DNA of 64,000 nucleotides from Straminergon stramineum (lineage: Eukaryota > Streptophyta > Bryopsida > Hypnales > Calliergonaceae). The stretch spans positions 16,430,001-16,494,000 of the forward strand of contig OY987267.1 of NCBI GenBank assembly GCA_963920665.1, written 5' to 3'. The notes under the pieces were generated by a model, which was given only the letters and a program-made list of their open reading frames with translations, did not search any database and was not told the origin of the DNA. The translations under genes and the position numbers were made by a program. Positions 47,880 through 60,495 of the stretch are shown here, in pieces. How positions within the stretch are numbered: the stretch's first letter is position 1; each line of letters opens with the position of its first letter.

Positions 47880-48660
47880 GGGAGGTAACAGACCGGTGGA
47901 CCGGGTATTGTGAGGAGTAGCGGGTCCGTGGCTAGGTATTGGAGGCACCAATAGGCAACAAGGCCAAAGAGCCAAGGAGGAGTTTGGTTCGGCCCCAAAG
48001 GAGTTTGGAGAATATGGTAGGGTAGAAAGATAGGAAAACTAGAAGGGGGTAGACTAATGGGGAAAATTGATAAGAAGGGGATAGAAGGAGAGTCAAATAG
48101 GAGGGAATAGGAAGGATTAGAGTAGGAGGAGTTAGAGGAGCATAGAAGGAAATTGTAGTCAAGCACCAACGAAAGAACAAAAACCCATAAAGAAGGTAAT
48201 CATAAGTCAAGTTCACTCTCCTCGCCACAATCTCGAAATCTCCATGGACAAGAAATCATTTACAAGTGAAGGGAGTAGAAGAGGGGGAATGACTTAGTAT
48301 GGGAAGTTAGGGAAAGTCCTTCAACCATTAGGGAGTAGGTTAGGGTCATGGGTCTTAATTAGGGGTGTAGGAGTATTTCAAGTAGAAGGGATGATTAATC
48401 CTTGCCTTGGGGTTTGTAGGTTAGTGGGGGTGAGGTGATAAAGAGGTGCAAGTGATCATTAACACTTGGCATAGGGCCTTTAGAATAGTAGGTGACCACC
48501 TCAACCACCATGCTCCATGTGGAATGAGGGTTAGAGTAGAAAGAAAGAAAAGAAAAGGAAATAAGGGAGAAAGATGGGGAAGTATCCAAAGGTAGGACAA
48601 AGTGAAGGGACCAAAGATTGTACCGAGACCAATACCCCAAATTATCCAATCAATTACCAA
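47880..48660. other. Long purine-rich tract on the plus strand
   Basis: The plus strand is rich in A and G for about 780 bases (runs such as GGAGGGAATAGGAAGGATTAG). The minus-strand open frames across it are rich in Pro, Ser and Leu with no family resemblance, as expected from composition alone. The flanking 46.8-47.9 and 48.7-50.7 kb hold no recognised gene. Confidence 0.4.
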
Positions 48661-50718
48661 ACTCCCCAAGGGTCACATGGTAGCTAGAGTTACATTGAAA
48701 GGAAGTCTCACCCACCTAGTCGGGGAGCCTCGAGCTAAGGTAGGACACTAAGAGCCAGTTGCCATTGGGGAACTAGAGGTCCAAGAATCGGAGGGGACCT
48801 AAAAGCAATCTGGACTTTTGGTACTCTCCATTGATTCTCCATGCGCTTGCCTTTGTGACATCTCAACTACGCATTTTGAGGTCGCTACAATGCAGAACCA
48901 CCTATTTTCAGGTCGCCCATTCTCTAGGGACATCCATCCTGCAGATTTTGTGTGTTAATGAATTTTGTTTTTTCTTTCAAATAATACCTCTAGACTTCCA
49001 TCTAGGCCCTTCAGTTTTGCAAAGCCGAATTGCAAGGGCTGGAAGTCCAACTGGAGGGGAGACTGGAGCTCGCACAACAGTGAAGGCCGCTTGTACCTCC
49101 AGTTCCTGGACGTCCAAGGTGTTAATGGCAACTGGCTCTAACCCTCTCATTTCCATTCTACTTTGTTCTACTTAGCAAATTTTGATTAGGGCCGAGGCTT
49201 AGGGGTGGATAACACCTTTAGAATAGAAATTCAGGTCAAGTTTAGTTTTGGAATTAGAGTGTAGAAGTCAAGGGGGTTTCAGGAGTATAACATACACCCC
49301 AAATTGATTCATAATGAGGGAGATATGAGCAGATGAAGTTTGGTCCCCAAATGGATGAAGTCGGGTGAAAATCATCCTTCCAAGCCCAAACTGAGGACTT
49401 ACACCCTAGTTGATAGTATAGGCTAGGGTCCAAAACTCTGGGCCATTTGAATTAGGAAAGGGATTCAAAGAGGTCGATGAAGTTTAGATAGCCTCCTAAG
49501 GGACTAAACTTCATCCGGACATAACTCCTTATAGGAATGTCCAAATTCCATGCATTTTAGGTTTAGGGAAATGGCATGACCTGATCTACGACTCGGGGTG
49601 ATAGATTTAGATTTCATCCATTTCCATTAGGAGACCACAACGGTCAAAGAATCAAGGTAGTTGGAATAGCTTCTACAATTAGGCTAGTCTGGGGGTTCCT
49701 TAATGAATTGTAGGACTTAGAAGCTTAGAAAAGATCCATTGCTTGGAAGGCACAATGGACCAACGTTAGGCACCCATTAGGATAGAATTCACCCCCCAAA
49801 TACAAGAACTTGGTTGTTCTCGTATATTAATCAAAGATGGGTAAATATCCACTCACATACTACTCAAATCAATAAAAATAATGTGACAATTTTGTTAGCT
49901 TGTGCAAAATCAATAAAAAAAACTATGAAAATTGTCGTTATGATATCCAATTCAATAGAAATCTATTGATTTTTTGTTGATTTGGATGTCATTTTCTAGT
50001 CATCAAAATTGATTAGGCAACTATTTGTTGGCTCCTATTAGGCTTTGGAGGTGTGATTTGAAACCCATTGCTAGGATGAGCATGCACGTCCTAACCTAAG
50101 TTGGCTATTTTTATTTTTGTTTTTAGAGTAAGTGATGAAGATCTTGGTATTTTTTCAACTTTGAAATGATTAATCAAATTGGATTATGTTACTTTTATGT
50201 GTATGTGTTACTATGTGTAGCTAAATTAGAATGTCCTTGTAGTCTAAACTGGATCTTATGTGTACAAGCCTAAGTTGGAATCATTTGGAGTTGTATAAAT
50301 TGTGGGTAGGGGTGATGAATTGCCTATTGAGACTACATACCAATTTGGAGGTGTGTCTTTTCTATGTGTTGTGATTACTTAATTTGATCGTCTTATAGAG
50401 TAAATCTACTTCAATAGTCTTCTCGAGCAAACTTCACTAGGATTTGGATTTCCTAATTAGATCTCCCAAATCTAACTACATGTTGGCTGAGATTTGATTG
50501 GGTTGGTTGAAGCATTGGTCAAGTTATGGGTACTAGTTGCATGTTCTATCATTGTTCGTATTATGGACCTCCCCAATGAACTCCAATTAAGAATACAAAA
50601 TATACTTATTAACAAGAATGTTTTTCCAAAGAGCTCAAACCACCCAACCATAGAGAGAGATCAATCTCCAAAGAGAGTCTCTCCACCCCCAAGATTTATC
50701 AATAAAGACAATTAGTCC
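48661..50718. other. Intergenic DNA, nothing recognised
   Basis: A moderately GC-richer patch lies at 48.83-49.17 kb with a 114-codon open frame of no known family. The rest is ordinary AT-rich DNA. Confidence 0.35.
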
Positions 50719-50722
50719 TTAG

Positions 50723-51621
50723 CCCCTGAAGTTCCTTGACTATGTATTCACCAAAAATGCTCCAAAACTGCCACTTCTAGTACAAGTAAAAAATTTAGAA
50801 AAAACAAACATTTTTGGACACATGTAACCATAGGATCTTCTTGAACTCTCGTTTGAAAAGATATAATTTAAAAAAAAATTCCACTATGTGGATTACAAGA
50901 TATTAGCACTTGAAGTGACAAAAATCCTTTTTTTGGCCTTGTGGAAAACCAAATAGGTGTGCTTTACAAGGTCAAATTTGTATGGAAAAATGTCCAAAAT
51001 GGTAGTGCTTCTTTGGATTAATTTTCAAGTCAAGTTGGCTACATGCTTGAAAATTTTAGATCATTTGGAATTGTACAACATATAGGAAATAAATAGTAAG
51101 TAGAAAGAAGTAGAGAATGAATCAAAATACTAAATTGTCAAGAATTTTCTTATGATATTGAAAAATGCCAATCCCAATGGTTGTAATGTTGTAATAAACA
51201 ATCTACATCCTATGATTTTATTTTTTTCAAAAAATATTGAAAATTGAGTTTATTTTAGAGTAGAGATTTTATAACTACATACAAACTAAAACTCCTCATA
51301 ACTTTCATCTCATTGATAAAAAAATGGAATGATTCAAAGCTTTCCATGTATATGTACATCTACAAAATCAATTTCAAATTTATATTTCTAAAAAAAATGA
51401 TTTTTTCTAATTTGTTTAGGTTGCTTGAGTTGAAAACAAACAACATTTTGCATCATAACTTTTCACTTGTATACTCAAATGAAATGAAATTTTGCACTTA
51501 TGGAAGATATTCTCGTCCACACCTTGTAAAAAATTTCAGCCTAAATAAGTCAAATCTCCGTTCACATATACTTGCCCCCAAAAGTTATGTTGCTAAAAAC
51601 ACAAGGCTAGTCCTTTAAGGG
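50723..51621 (-). mobile_element. TTAA-flanked element, family A, reverse copy
   Basis: Read on the minus strand it begins CCCTTAAAGGACTAGCC after TTAA (51622-51625) and follows family A. It ends at 50723 beside a decayed TTAG (50719-50722). 899 bp. Confidence 0.75.
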
Positions 51622-51752
51622 TTAAAATAGAGTAAGATTTCTTTTTTATCTTTATCTTTCTATCCTTGTTTCTATCTAAAACCATCCACTAAAGTAAAAT
51701 TCTTAGTTATACTTCTCCAAATGATTTCTTATTCAAATCTTGACTTCTACTT

Positions 51753-51995
51753 GGAGTTATCTAATGCCAAGTTCCAATACACTTGTCTTTATTTAGGAGT
51801 TGTCTCACTCTAGTGCACTAGTCATGTCCAAGTGGAGTCGTCTAACTCCACTATTTAAATTCATCGTTTAGAGATATATATTTCTAGACACTCCAATGCC
51901 CTTGTCATTCAATTGGAGTTGTCTAATTCCAGTGCACAAATCCACCATCTAGAGATATCTATCTCTAGGCAATCTCTCCTTGTCTTTTAGTGCAC
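51753..51995 (+). repeat. Degenerate tandem repeat of about 40 bp
   Basis: GGAGT(T/C).TCT(A/C)A.T.(C/T)CA occurs at 51753, 51796, 51834 and 51915, with TAGAGATAT.TAT.TCTAG palindromes in the later units. Confidence 0.55.
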
Positions 51996-52600
51996 ATTTC
52001 ATCATGAATTGATTCATCCATCAAAGGCCATGACATGAAGGTCATGACACAATCATAATAAATTCTTTCATCTATCAATGCATTCATCCACCAAAGGTTT
52101 GTAACAAGGATCATGACAGTTTGACCAAGTTTAATAATGAGACAAGGTGGAGAAGGAAAAATAATATTGGAATTTTTTTGGTGGTACCTCTTTCCTTCGT
52201 TTTGGAAAACTACTACTCTATGGAGTTTGGTCTATTTGGTGCCAACCTTGATTGCGTAGTAGCTATTCCTTTAGAAAATTGTTGTTGGTGCTTGTCTAAT
52301 TGCATGGATCCTTCACATAACATGACTAAAAGCTCTACTATTCATTAGGTTGAGATGAGGTTTAGTCATTTCGGATGGAAATAGTTTTGCATGATTGATT
52401 TTGGTATTCTTCGTGTGACAAATCTTGACAAACCCCCATAAACTTTAGAAACATGATGTACCTCACTAACCTTACATGGAATTGTGTGATTGTTGGGATG
52501 AGCGCAAGTGAAGTCCACAACCTCTTGAAGCATTCCAAAATTATTTTTGCAAGACTCGACTTTATCCCTAATATTCTTCTTCTAATTTCTTTAGTATTAA

Positions 52601-53456
52601 CCCCTCAACGCCCCTACATTTTTAGCATATTCTTTGTGGTTTAGGAGTTAGTTGTAGTATCATGTACAAAGCAGAAGTTGTGTATATTTTCTGCCCACTT
52701 CATCGTTGATTACAATAGCTACTTCTCTTGTGCATGGAATGAAACCTTCATTGAAACATTTCACTGTTCCGATCTTGACTTTATAACAATTGTTTGTAGC
52801 TAAGTGACTCGGCTTGGGGTGAAATTTTGACAGTCGATGCACTTTCAAGCAGGGTGCCCATCAAAGGGGTGCGATTCAAGATGCCAAAAATTGAAGGGAA
52901 GCAAATGAGGTAGATAAGAATGCCCCCACAAATTTTAGCACAATTGGAGTAAGAACTTAACGCTGCAAGACATTGATGTGACCAATACTCTGCGAGGTGA
53001 ACAGCGAAGGAACCGGCTGAGGAGGTTTGCAACAGGTGTGCAAAACCAACACATGGAGACCAAGCTCAAACAGGCAACGGTTGTGAACAAATTCCGAGTC
53101 AGGTGCCTCCCACAATGTGCGCTCCATCTAAATTAGGTACAACTCCGGTGCTTCCCAGCATCGGATTCTTTGTTGTAGCACGAGCAACGGTTGTCCACTG
53201 GTTGTAGCCGGTTGAAATTTGGAAAGCCAGACAAACCGGCATGTCTCAAGATAGGCTTGGTGCTAATGTAAGCACCATTGTCAAATTTGAAGCTCACCGC
53301 AGCTTCCAGCAATTGCCAATTCAGGTTGCTTTCAAGAAATTAGCTAACTTCCTTTTGCACTTTTGCACTTTTCCACCACCTTGCATAATCTGACAATGCA
53401 ACGACAGATCGAAAAAACTTGAACAATGCTTTTTGCACTGTAGGGGCATTGAGGGG
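52601..53456 (+). mobile_element. TTAA-flanked element, family G
   Basis: TTAA at 52597-52600 and 53457-53460. The left end CCCCTCAACGCCCCTACA and right end (reverse-complemented) CCCCTCAATGCCCCTACA match at 17 of 18 positions. 856 bp, with a fairly GC-rich interior at 52.9-53.3 kb. No coding frame recognised. Confidence 0.85.
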
Positions 53457-53460
53457 TTAA

Positions 53461-54742
53461 GGAGTTCATGAACATATTCCAAAGTTTGGATAGTAGCAAG
53501 CTTAATATCTATATTAGAATAACTCTCTAAATTCCATTTGGTTGCTTACTTGAACTTGTATCAATACAATGTGGTGAAAAAAATGTCATGGCTTAAGAAA
53601 ATGGATGGCTGGAACTAAGTATATTACATTCCCTTAGTTTTATAGATGGGGTCCAATCCTCTTACAAACTACCTATTGTTCCATTCAAAATTATTTGCTT
53701 AGTACAAAAAAGAATTGGAATTTTTTGTTTTGCATTACATAACACTCAATTCTAATGCAATTACAATCGAGCATACCAAATTTCAGTTTTAGAAAAGCAA
53801 AATTCCATTTTGGGTGAATTTCTAAAGTCAAATTTTATGGTCTTACAAAAATATTTAATTGAGAACACTTTATGATGAGTTTTTTCAATTTGATTGATTT
53901 GATATGTAGGGAACATCCACATGCACATCCTTCCTCCAATAAGCATCTCCTAAAAAATTTCACAATTTCCTCTATGAAGAGTTCCATGTGAGGTGTTGTA
54001 TGACCAAACTTTGTGAAATAAATATCTTTATATTTTAACGAGATTTTGCTCTTTGGCCCTCACACTGCAACAAACTCTGTATATTTGAGCATGATGGTAC
54101 AATTACCTTGCCACAAATCTAATTACAATAAAAAAATATCTTTTTTTCAAAATTGGGACATTGTCAACCCAACATTGAAATCTCTATAGAGGGCATTGTG
54201 TGAAACTTTGTTGGAGATGAAACATTGTGAAACTTTGTTGGAAAAATGTGTGTATGGCTGTTTCCTAAACATCTTTGCAATTGAATTTTAAAAAACTCAT
54301 TACCAATGTTTTCTAATGAATTGTTGAGGAAAACCATAAAAATTAAATGAAAAATTCACCAAAAATGGAATTTTGGATTTTTGAAACTGAAATTTGGTAT
54401 ACTAGATTGTGATTGCATAAGAATTGAATGCTAATTATACTAGACGAAAAATGTCAATTCTATTCTATATTATGCAAAATTCTTTCAATGGCACAATAGA
54501 CATTTGTAAGAGTGTAAGACCCCATTGTCTAGTACAATATAACTAGGATTTATTGGGATGGAACACACAAATTGAAATATGTGGTACATAAAGGGCCCCA
54601 AAAATACAGTATGATTTTTCTATCATCATAATTTGATTGGTGGTTATGTTGGCAAGCTAAAACTTGACAAGAGTTTAGTATTGGTTGAAGAATCTTACCA
54701 TGCTTTCATTTGAAAGTTGATCCGAAAATTAAAAATTAACCC
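53461..54742. other. AT-rich intergenic DNA, nothing recognised
   Basis: No gene or transposon end seen. Confidence 0.35.
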
Positions 54743-54746
54743 TTAA

Positions 54747-55711
54747 CCCCTCATTGCCCAAGGGGACAAAAAGTGTCCTCAAGTCCAATTCAAAGTGTTG
54801 TAACTCTTGCATCCAATGTCCGAATTCAATAAAACTTGTTGAAAAATTTGCATTCTCTCTTCTAGTTTGTGTGGTAAAATTTTCAGATCAATCCAAGATG
54901 TACTAAGTTTTTGGAAGCCAATTGAAGTTCACAAGTTCAATTTGAGTTCACCAAATTGCATTTGATGGCTACAAGCCTACAACTTTGGAGGACTTGTATC
55001 TCCTTCATCCAGTGTTATTTTTCAATAAAATTTGTTGGGTTATGTTTCCCTTGAAGAGTTATATTGTGGTAGAATTTTCATGTCAATCTAGATTGTTTTG
55101 AATGTTTGGGAGCAATTCGAAGTTTATAATCCTGACATTTTTGGATTATAGTGAACTTCATCGCCTTGTTTCTTCTTCACACAACATTTGTTTCCAATAT
55201 TTTTTTTGGAAAAGTTGCGCATACTAGTCTAGTTTGTGTAGATAAAATTTTACATCAATCCAAGAACTTATGAGTGACTAAGAAGCATTTTGTAGAAGGA
55301 GGTTCAGTTTTTGATGTGATTTTTGCAACTTTTCCTGCTATTTTTTGACATTTCAAAGCCATTTTTTAGACACAATGGGTTAATTGTATGATATTTTTTT
55401 CATCAATGTGTTTGTATGCTGTTTTTGAATCATTTTATAGCTTAAAGTTTCTTCACTTGAGTAGATTTAGAAACGAAATTTCTCCTCCAAATGTATTTCT
55501 AAGAAAAATTCAGCATCCTTTTTCAACACTAAAACATTATAATCTTGCAATCTATGCAGTCAAATGACACCAAATTTGATGAAGGTCATCTGCAACAAGT
55601 ACACTACAATATTGTACAATTGAAATCTCTATAACTCAGTGAAATTTATATCTATATCACTTCAAAAGCAATGTTGTTTTTGAACTTATTCAAGCCTTTG
55701 GCGACGAGGGG
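54747..55711 (+). mobile_element. TTAA-flanked element, family H copy 1
   Basis: TTAA at 54743-54746 (preceded by another TTAACCC) and 55712-55715. The left end CCCCTCATTGCCCAAGG and right end (reverse-complemented) CCCCTCGTCGCCAAAGG match at 13-14 of 17 positions. 965 bp. It aligns by eye along its length with the inverse of 62620-63576. Confidence 0.82.
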
Positions 55712-55715
55712 TTAA

Positions 55716-56837
55716 AGAACGCAGCTCCCATGATCAAGGTAGTCACCAAAACTACTTAGATTATTGGCTCAATAGGTGCATTCTTTGTTTTTACAGTGAA
55801 CAATGATGTCATCCATTGACCACTTTTCAGCCTCAACATCCTTTAAGGGCTAAAAAGTGTTAGATTACTTAACTAGTAGTCATCTTCACAATGAGGATGC
55901 AATAGACTATGGTAGGGCCACCGACTCTTGACTAGGGAGCTATATCCAACCCAAAGGATCTCGTTATTTCCAACCAAGGTTGGAACAAATTTCCAATTGA
56001 AGTTAGGAATGATTTTTTTTCTCCTTTTCAAGGTTGGGATTATTAGGGTCATGACATATGTCCTAAAGTAGTAAGCAAGAAAGTAGGAAGTAATGAGCGG
56101 GAAAATAGTTCTTAAATGATCCAAATTGAAAGAGTCTAGACATTGACTATGGGTCCAAAACACTTTTTGGCTCCCAAAATTCATAGTAATTTCAATTCAT
56201 GGAATAAAATCACTGAAAAATTTGCTATCCCTATGATTTCTATCTTACTGCATGACAGAAAATTGAGATTGCCTTATACTACTCTAGAACATTTGCAAAA
56301 TTGCTTAAGTGATTGGCTATGGGTGGTTCTATCATAGTCTCCAAGTGCAAAGAAAGAATAAAATAAAATAAAATAGGAATCATGGTAGTGCCTTGAAAAT
56401 TTAAGGATGCATGTTCAAGAAAAGTTTTGTTTGTTATGGTCAGATTTCCTCAACTAGGCATCCCTTAGTCGTGTTCTTGGTACCATCAAAAAGCTTTGTA
56501 CAAGGAAGGATGCATAGACTTTGTTTTTGGCATTTGGACCTACAGTGTGAAAGATATTGAATTTCAATATTCAAGAAATATTCTTGAAGACGTAACAATA
56601 TAAGGAGATATCCCTTTGTACAACCCAAGAAAGTTAAGTCACTTCATCTTTTGGATGAGTTCACATACTTTCTTAGATATTAAACTCTCTTTGAATTTAT
56701 CAAGGACCCTCAAACATACACTAGATGAATAATGTTATATGTTTGAACTCTTTCTTCATTTTTGTCCCAAACTTTGCATATTCAATCCTTCGCCCATCAT
56801 CTCCCCAAATGGTACCTCCTTGTTAATGTATGCTTAC
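55716..56837. other. Spacer downstream of the chromodomain pseudogene
   Basis: A decayed GGGCTAA-type element end near 55850 may be a TTAA-family remnant. No further chromodomain-like exon was found on the minus strand. Confidence 0.3.
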
Positions 56838-58367
56838 AAACATATGCTAACACACAATTCTCTTCGGTCCTAATTGGTTCCAGAACTCCTATCCACTTCA
56901 CCAAATAATGCATCTTCTTTCCTTCTTTCCCATGATCCAAGCTCTTGTATCCAAGAATGTCTTCAACTTCCCACTCATATAGGGAGTTTTCTGAATCAAG
57001 GTTTGAAAGAATTGACAATTAGTGTATCACAAACTAATGAATAATTGTTTTTTATTTTGAAAACTAAATATTCTATTCAATAATAGTGGCACTCTTTGGT
57101 TAATAAAAAGTCAAAAGCATCATTTAATACTAGTAAAAATATGGGTCACATAGACTAAGGAAATGATTACAAGAAGACCCACTAGAAGTCAAGTTTGTCA
57201 TGTGAGTCCTCTCATGAGTCATTTCCTTAATCTACACAAACCATATCTCTATTGTTGTCTTTAGTACTTTTTAGGCATTGCAAATTCAACAAAGAAGTAA
57301 ATATTTGTAGAGAAGATATGTGAACATCATGCAACCAATTAGCATGTCATATATAAGGTAGTTTGCTCAAAAAGCAACCATGCTCTATAAGCGATCATGA
57401 CACAAAGTTACATTTTGATTTTTTCAATGTATCAATAGTGTACATTTTAGGTGGTGGACAAGTCACTTTTAGTGACTATTGCGTTTCAACTTAAAAAATT
57501 CATAACCAATTCCATAAAGATCCAAAAAACATGAAACAACTTGAATTATATGCCAATCCCATTTTTCTTCCTACGAAAATTTCTTAAATGGTCACTTTAA
57601 GAGCAAACTACCTTAAGGCTTTATAGTGAGATAAGGAACATCATACATCAATTACAAATGATCGATCTTCTTCATCAAATATTTGTTACTTAGTGAATAA
57701 ATTACTATGTTTTACACCATTGATGGTACCATTGCGTAATGATGTTAAGCACAAATTAAATATAAAAACGGTCAAATTTTCAAATTTCTTTCTACAAATT
57801 AATGCTTACCTTCAATTGTCACGTTTGAATCTGCTGCATTTGTCACTCTTCTTGCGAAGACTCATTCCATGTGTTGGCAAGTGATTGGGGAACCTTCTGC
57901 TGACCATCCTTGAATTACAATTGTGATAATCATGCACTAATTGTATACAACTCTTTAACCCTTAAACGCCGAGGCGGACGTTTTTCGTCCAATGAATGAC
58001 AAGGAATTCTCGGGCATAGGATAGAAGTGAAACTATTCATCCTCAAAATTAGGGGTGAAAAGGGAAGATCTTCAACAGTAATTTGACTCCCAATGAGTAT
58101 TTTTTATTTTTTTAAAGTAGATGATGTCACACGGTTCCAAAATGCTTGATTTCCACGGTCACCAGCCCGGCATTCAAGGGTTAAATTCTTCCATGGTTGC
58201 CATGATGCATGTTAGACAAGGTAACCCAACCACAGCACCAGATACTCGGCAGTGGCCTTGGAGCCTGTGAGGCCAACTTCCCGATGTCCAATCACCTTCT
58301 CAACCTCAAAAACATTTTGCTTGCACATGAATTTCTTGTCGGGGACGACACGCTTATTCACAGCCAT
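56838..58367 (-). pseudogene. Broken tandem-chromodomain gene
   Basis: Two chromodomain-like exons lie on the minus strand. The first runs from ATG 58367 to a GTAAGC donor (exon end 57810). It encodes VFEVEKVIGHRE, AEYLVLWLGY, then SWQPWKN and KSCIQLVHDYH, the order of a chromodomain (EYxVE, YLVKWxGY, TWEP..NL, L...Y). It carries TAA at 58214-58212 and TGA at 57814-57812, and a 222-bp MITE (57959-58180) sits between its WKN and KSC codons. The second exon (56990-56838, acceptor TGATTCAG, donor GTAAGC) encodes YEWEVEDILGY and MHYLVKWIG, then seems to have lost the GY..TW segment before EENC. Chromodomains bind methylated histone tails, and paired ones occur in CHD-like and other chromatin proteins. 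The original gene is not identified. A retrotransposon integrase origin is less likely because of the introns and two domains. Confidence 0.68.
57959..58180 (-). mobile_element. TTAA-flanked MITE, family C, inside a chromodomain exon
   Basis: TTAA at 57955-57958 and 58181-58184. The ends CCCTTAAACGCCG and (reverse-complemented) CCCTTGAATGCCG match at 11 of 13 positions. 222 bp. With the element and one TTAA set aside, the flanking codons on both sides are in the same frame and follow chromodomain order, which independently fixes the element's borders. Confidence 0.88.
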
Positions 58368-60374
58368 TGTTGGTACGAACCTCAACTTTCAGCTTACAAA
58401 CGCTTTAATTTGAGTATTGTAATTTGTTGATTAAAACAAAGAAAGATCTGACGATGGATAAGGAAAAAACAACACATTTGTTAAATGTCTAACCCAAAAA
58501 ACTCTTTGTATGCATAAATTACTTACCTCAATTTCATCTAATGGTCATAAAAAAAGGTTGGATTTTAAAGATTCGAGTGCTTCAGAAAGTTGTGGAGAAT
58601 CTAATAGGATTTGGATGGATGAAAAACAATATGATTAGGGTGATCTACAAATGAGTAAATATGCAAGGTGCAATTGACCAAAATTTGAAAATTGGGTGTT
58701 CATGGTTGGAGCAAATAGAGACAAATAAGCTTCACCTATCTCAATTGTCTACATTGATCAATGAAGACATCAATTCTGCATGGATTAACAATGTTGTGTC
58801 AAACATCTTGAATGTTAGATTGAATCACAAACAATATGAATCAAGTCCCAACATTTTGAAATGCAACTTAAGTGAAAGCATTTATCTAATACAATTATTT
58901 AGTTTGACATAATGCCAAGTTTAGTGTTTATGACAACCCTTGTTATTTGTCTTATTCGTTCTTTGGAAGCAAGGTTGTCTTGTTTGTCATAGAGTTCGTA
59001 CTCAACGTCATCTAGAATTTAGTACGATGTATTAGACATTCAACATCGTAGTAGCTAGGCAATCAATATAGTATTAAGCATTGAACATTGTATGAGGTCT
59101 TCAATGTCAACTGTCATATTCAACATTTGTTGAGCATACTAGACAACTTTTTTGAATATTCTATAGTACTTAGATATATTCTAGGCATATCGAAAATATT
59201 TTTGTATGACAAGAATGGCCATATTTTTAAAGAAATTGTGTAATAGACACTTGGAGGGGGGGGACACTTGTGGTGGTCTTAGAAAGTAAAAAGAGTCCTA
59301 ACAAAGTCTACCTTTTATGTTGGACAATTTAAAAACTTTCAAGTAAAAAAGGTGCTTCAAAATTCAAAATAGATAATATTCTTCAAATATTTTTAATATA
59401 TTTGGAACATTTCTATTTCAAAGCATCTTACTAATAGCCTTTGTCTAAAATATCCTTTGAATGCGTCTAATTATCAAAGTACACAAACAATGACACCCTC
59501 AAGGATTGACAAGGCCATTGTTTGTTATATATGGTTTTTGTTTGAATAAATTAAGATATTTTTTGATACATCAAAATATTTGAAATCAATACATATATGT
59601 ACCATTCAATAAATATCTCCAATATCATTACATCTCTTCATCCTAATATTTGTCTTTGCCTAAATCCATCTATTTTCCAATCAAACAATTACATTATCCA
59701 TGTATTATGTTATCTTCCAAACTATGGTTTCATGAAATTGAAAATTGAAAAAAAAAATCTTAGAGAGAGAGAAGAACTTTAATTGAGAAGGGGTTGACAT
59801 AAACGAGGAGCTTGTTCACCTAAGCCATCCTACAATGGATTTCAAAAAATAAATCTTACAACGGATGTGATTGATGAATGTTGAAAAAACAAACAAAAAA
59901 CAAATATTGTCAAACATACTTGATATTCAAAAGTTGATGTATGTTGCTTTTGTACCTTGATCTTAATTTTTTGTCAAGATTCAATCACTTTGTTTCAATG
60001 TGATGTTTTGTTTCTCAATGAGTTTGCTTGTTTCTTCAAAACAACTAGTGTGCCTTGTGCCATTGCCAAAGCCAAAAGTACAGTAAAAATGATTTTCTAA
60101 TTTTTTGATTAAAAAAAACTTTGAAATTCAATAACTTTCTAGCGGTCCTCAACATGCGATTGGGGGACATGTGGTTTGGGAGATCTCAACATAATGAAAC
60201 AAACAAACAACCTAATTTAAGGTATAGATAAAACCTATGCACATCGTCAAGGATATAAATTTGTCCCCAAAAAATTAGAAAATAATGTGAAGATGATAAC
60301 AAGGAAGAGGATTATATACCATCAAGGATACCTTTAAGATAACTTTCGTTAAGTAAAGTTTTAATTGTGGAAAG
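58368..60374. other. AT-rich intergenic DNA, nothing recognised
   Basis: No gene or transposon ends recognised between the chromodomain remnant and the eL28 upstream repeat. Any 5' exon of the chromodomain gene would lie here but was not found. Confidence 0.35.
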
Positions 60375-60495
60375 TAAGACTCTTACTTATTGATGACTAA
60401 ATGAAAAGTAACTTTACTTATTGATGATTGAATGATAAGTAACTTTACTTACTGAGGATTGAATGAAAAGTAACTTTACTTACTGATGACGGACT
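60375..60495 (+). repeat. 31-bp tandem repeat upstream of the eL28 gene
   Basis: AAGTAACTTTACTTA begins at 60406, 60437 and 60468, 31 bases apart. Flanking partial units carry TGATGA(C/T)T(A/G)AATGA. Confidence 0.8.

Noticed and set aside
47804..48228. Overlapping Pro/Ser/Leu-rich minus-strand frames of 98-121 codons
   Set aside because: They are produced by the purine-rich tract on the other strand; no motif or splice support.
48831..49175. 114-codon plus-strand frame
   Set aside because: No recognisable domain, and stop-free length is not exceptional for the local GC content.
56797..57018. Chromodomain of a chromovirus (Gypsy) integrase
   Set aside because: Two chromodomains on separate exons with good splice sites and no adjacent integrase, RNase H or LTR favour a host-type gene remnant, although a retroelement origin is not fully excluded.
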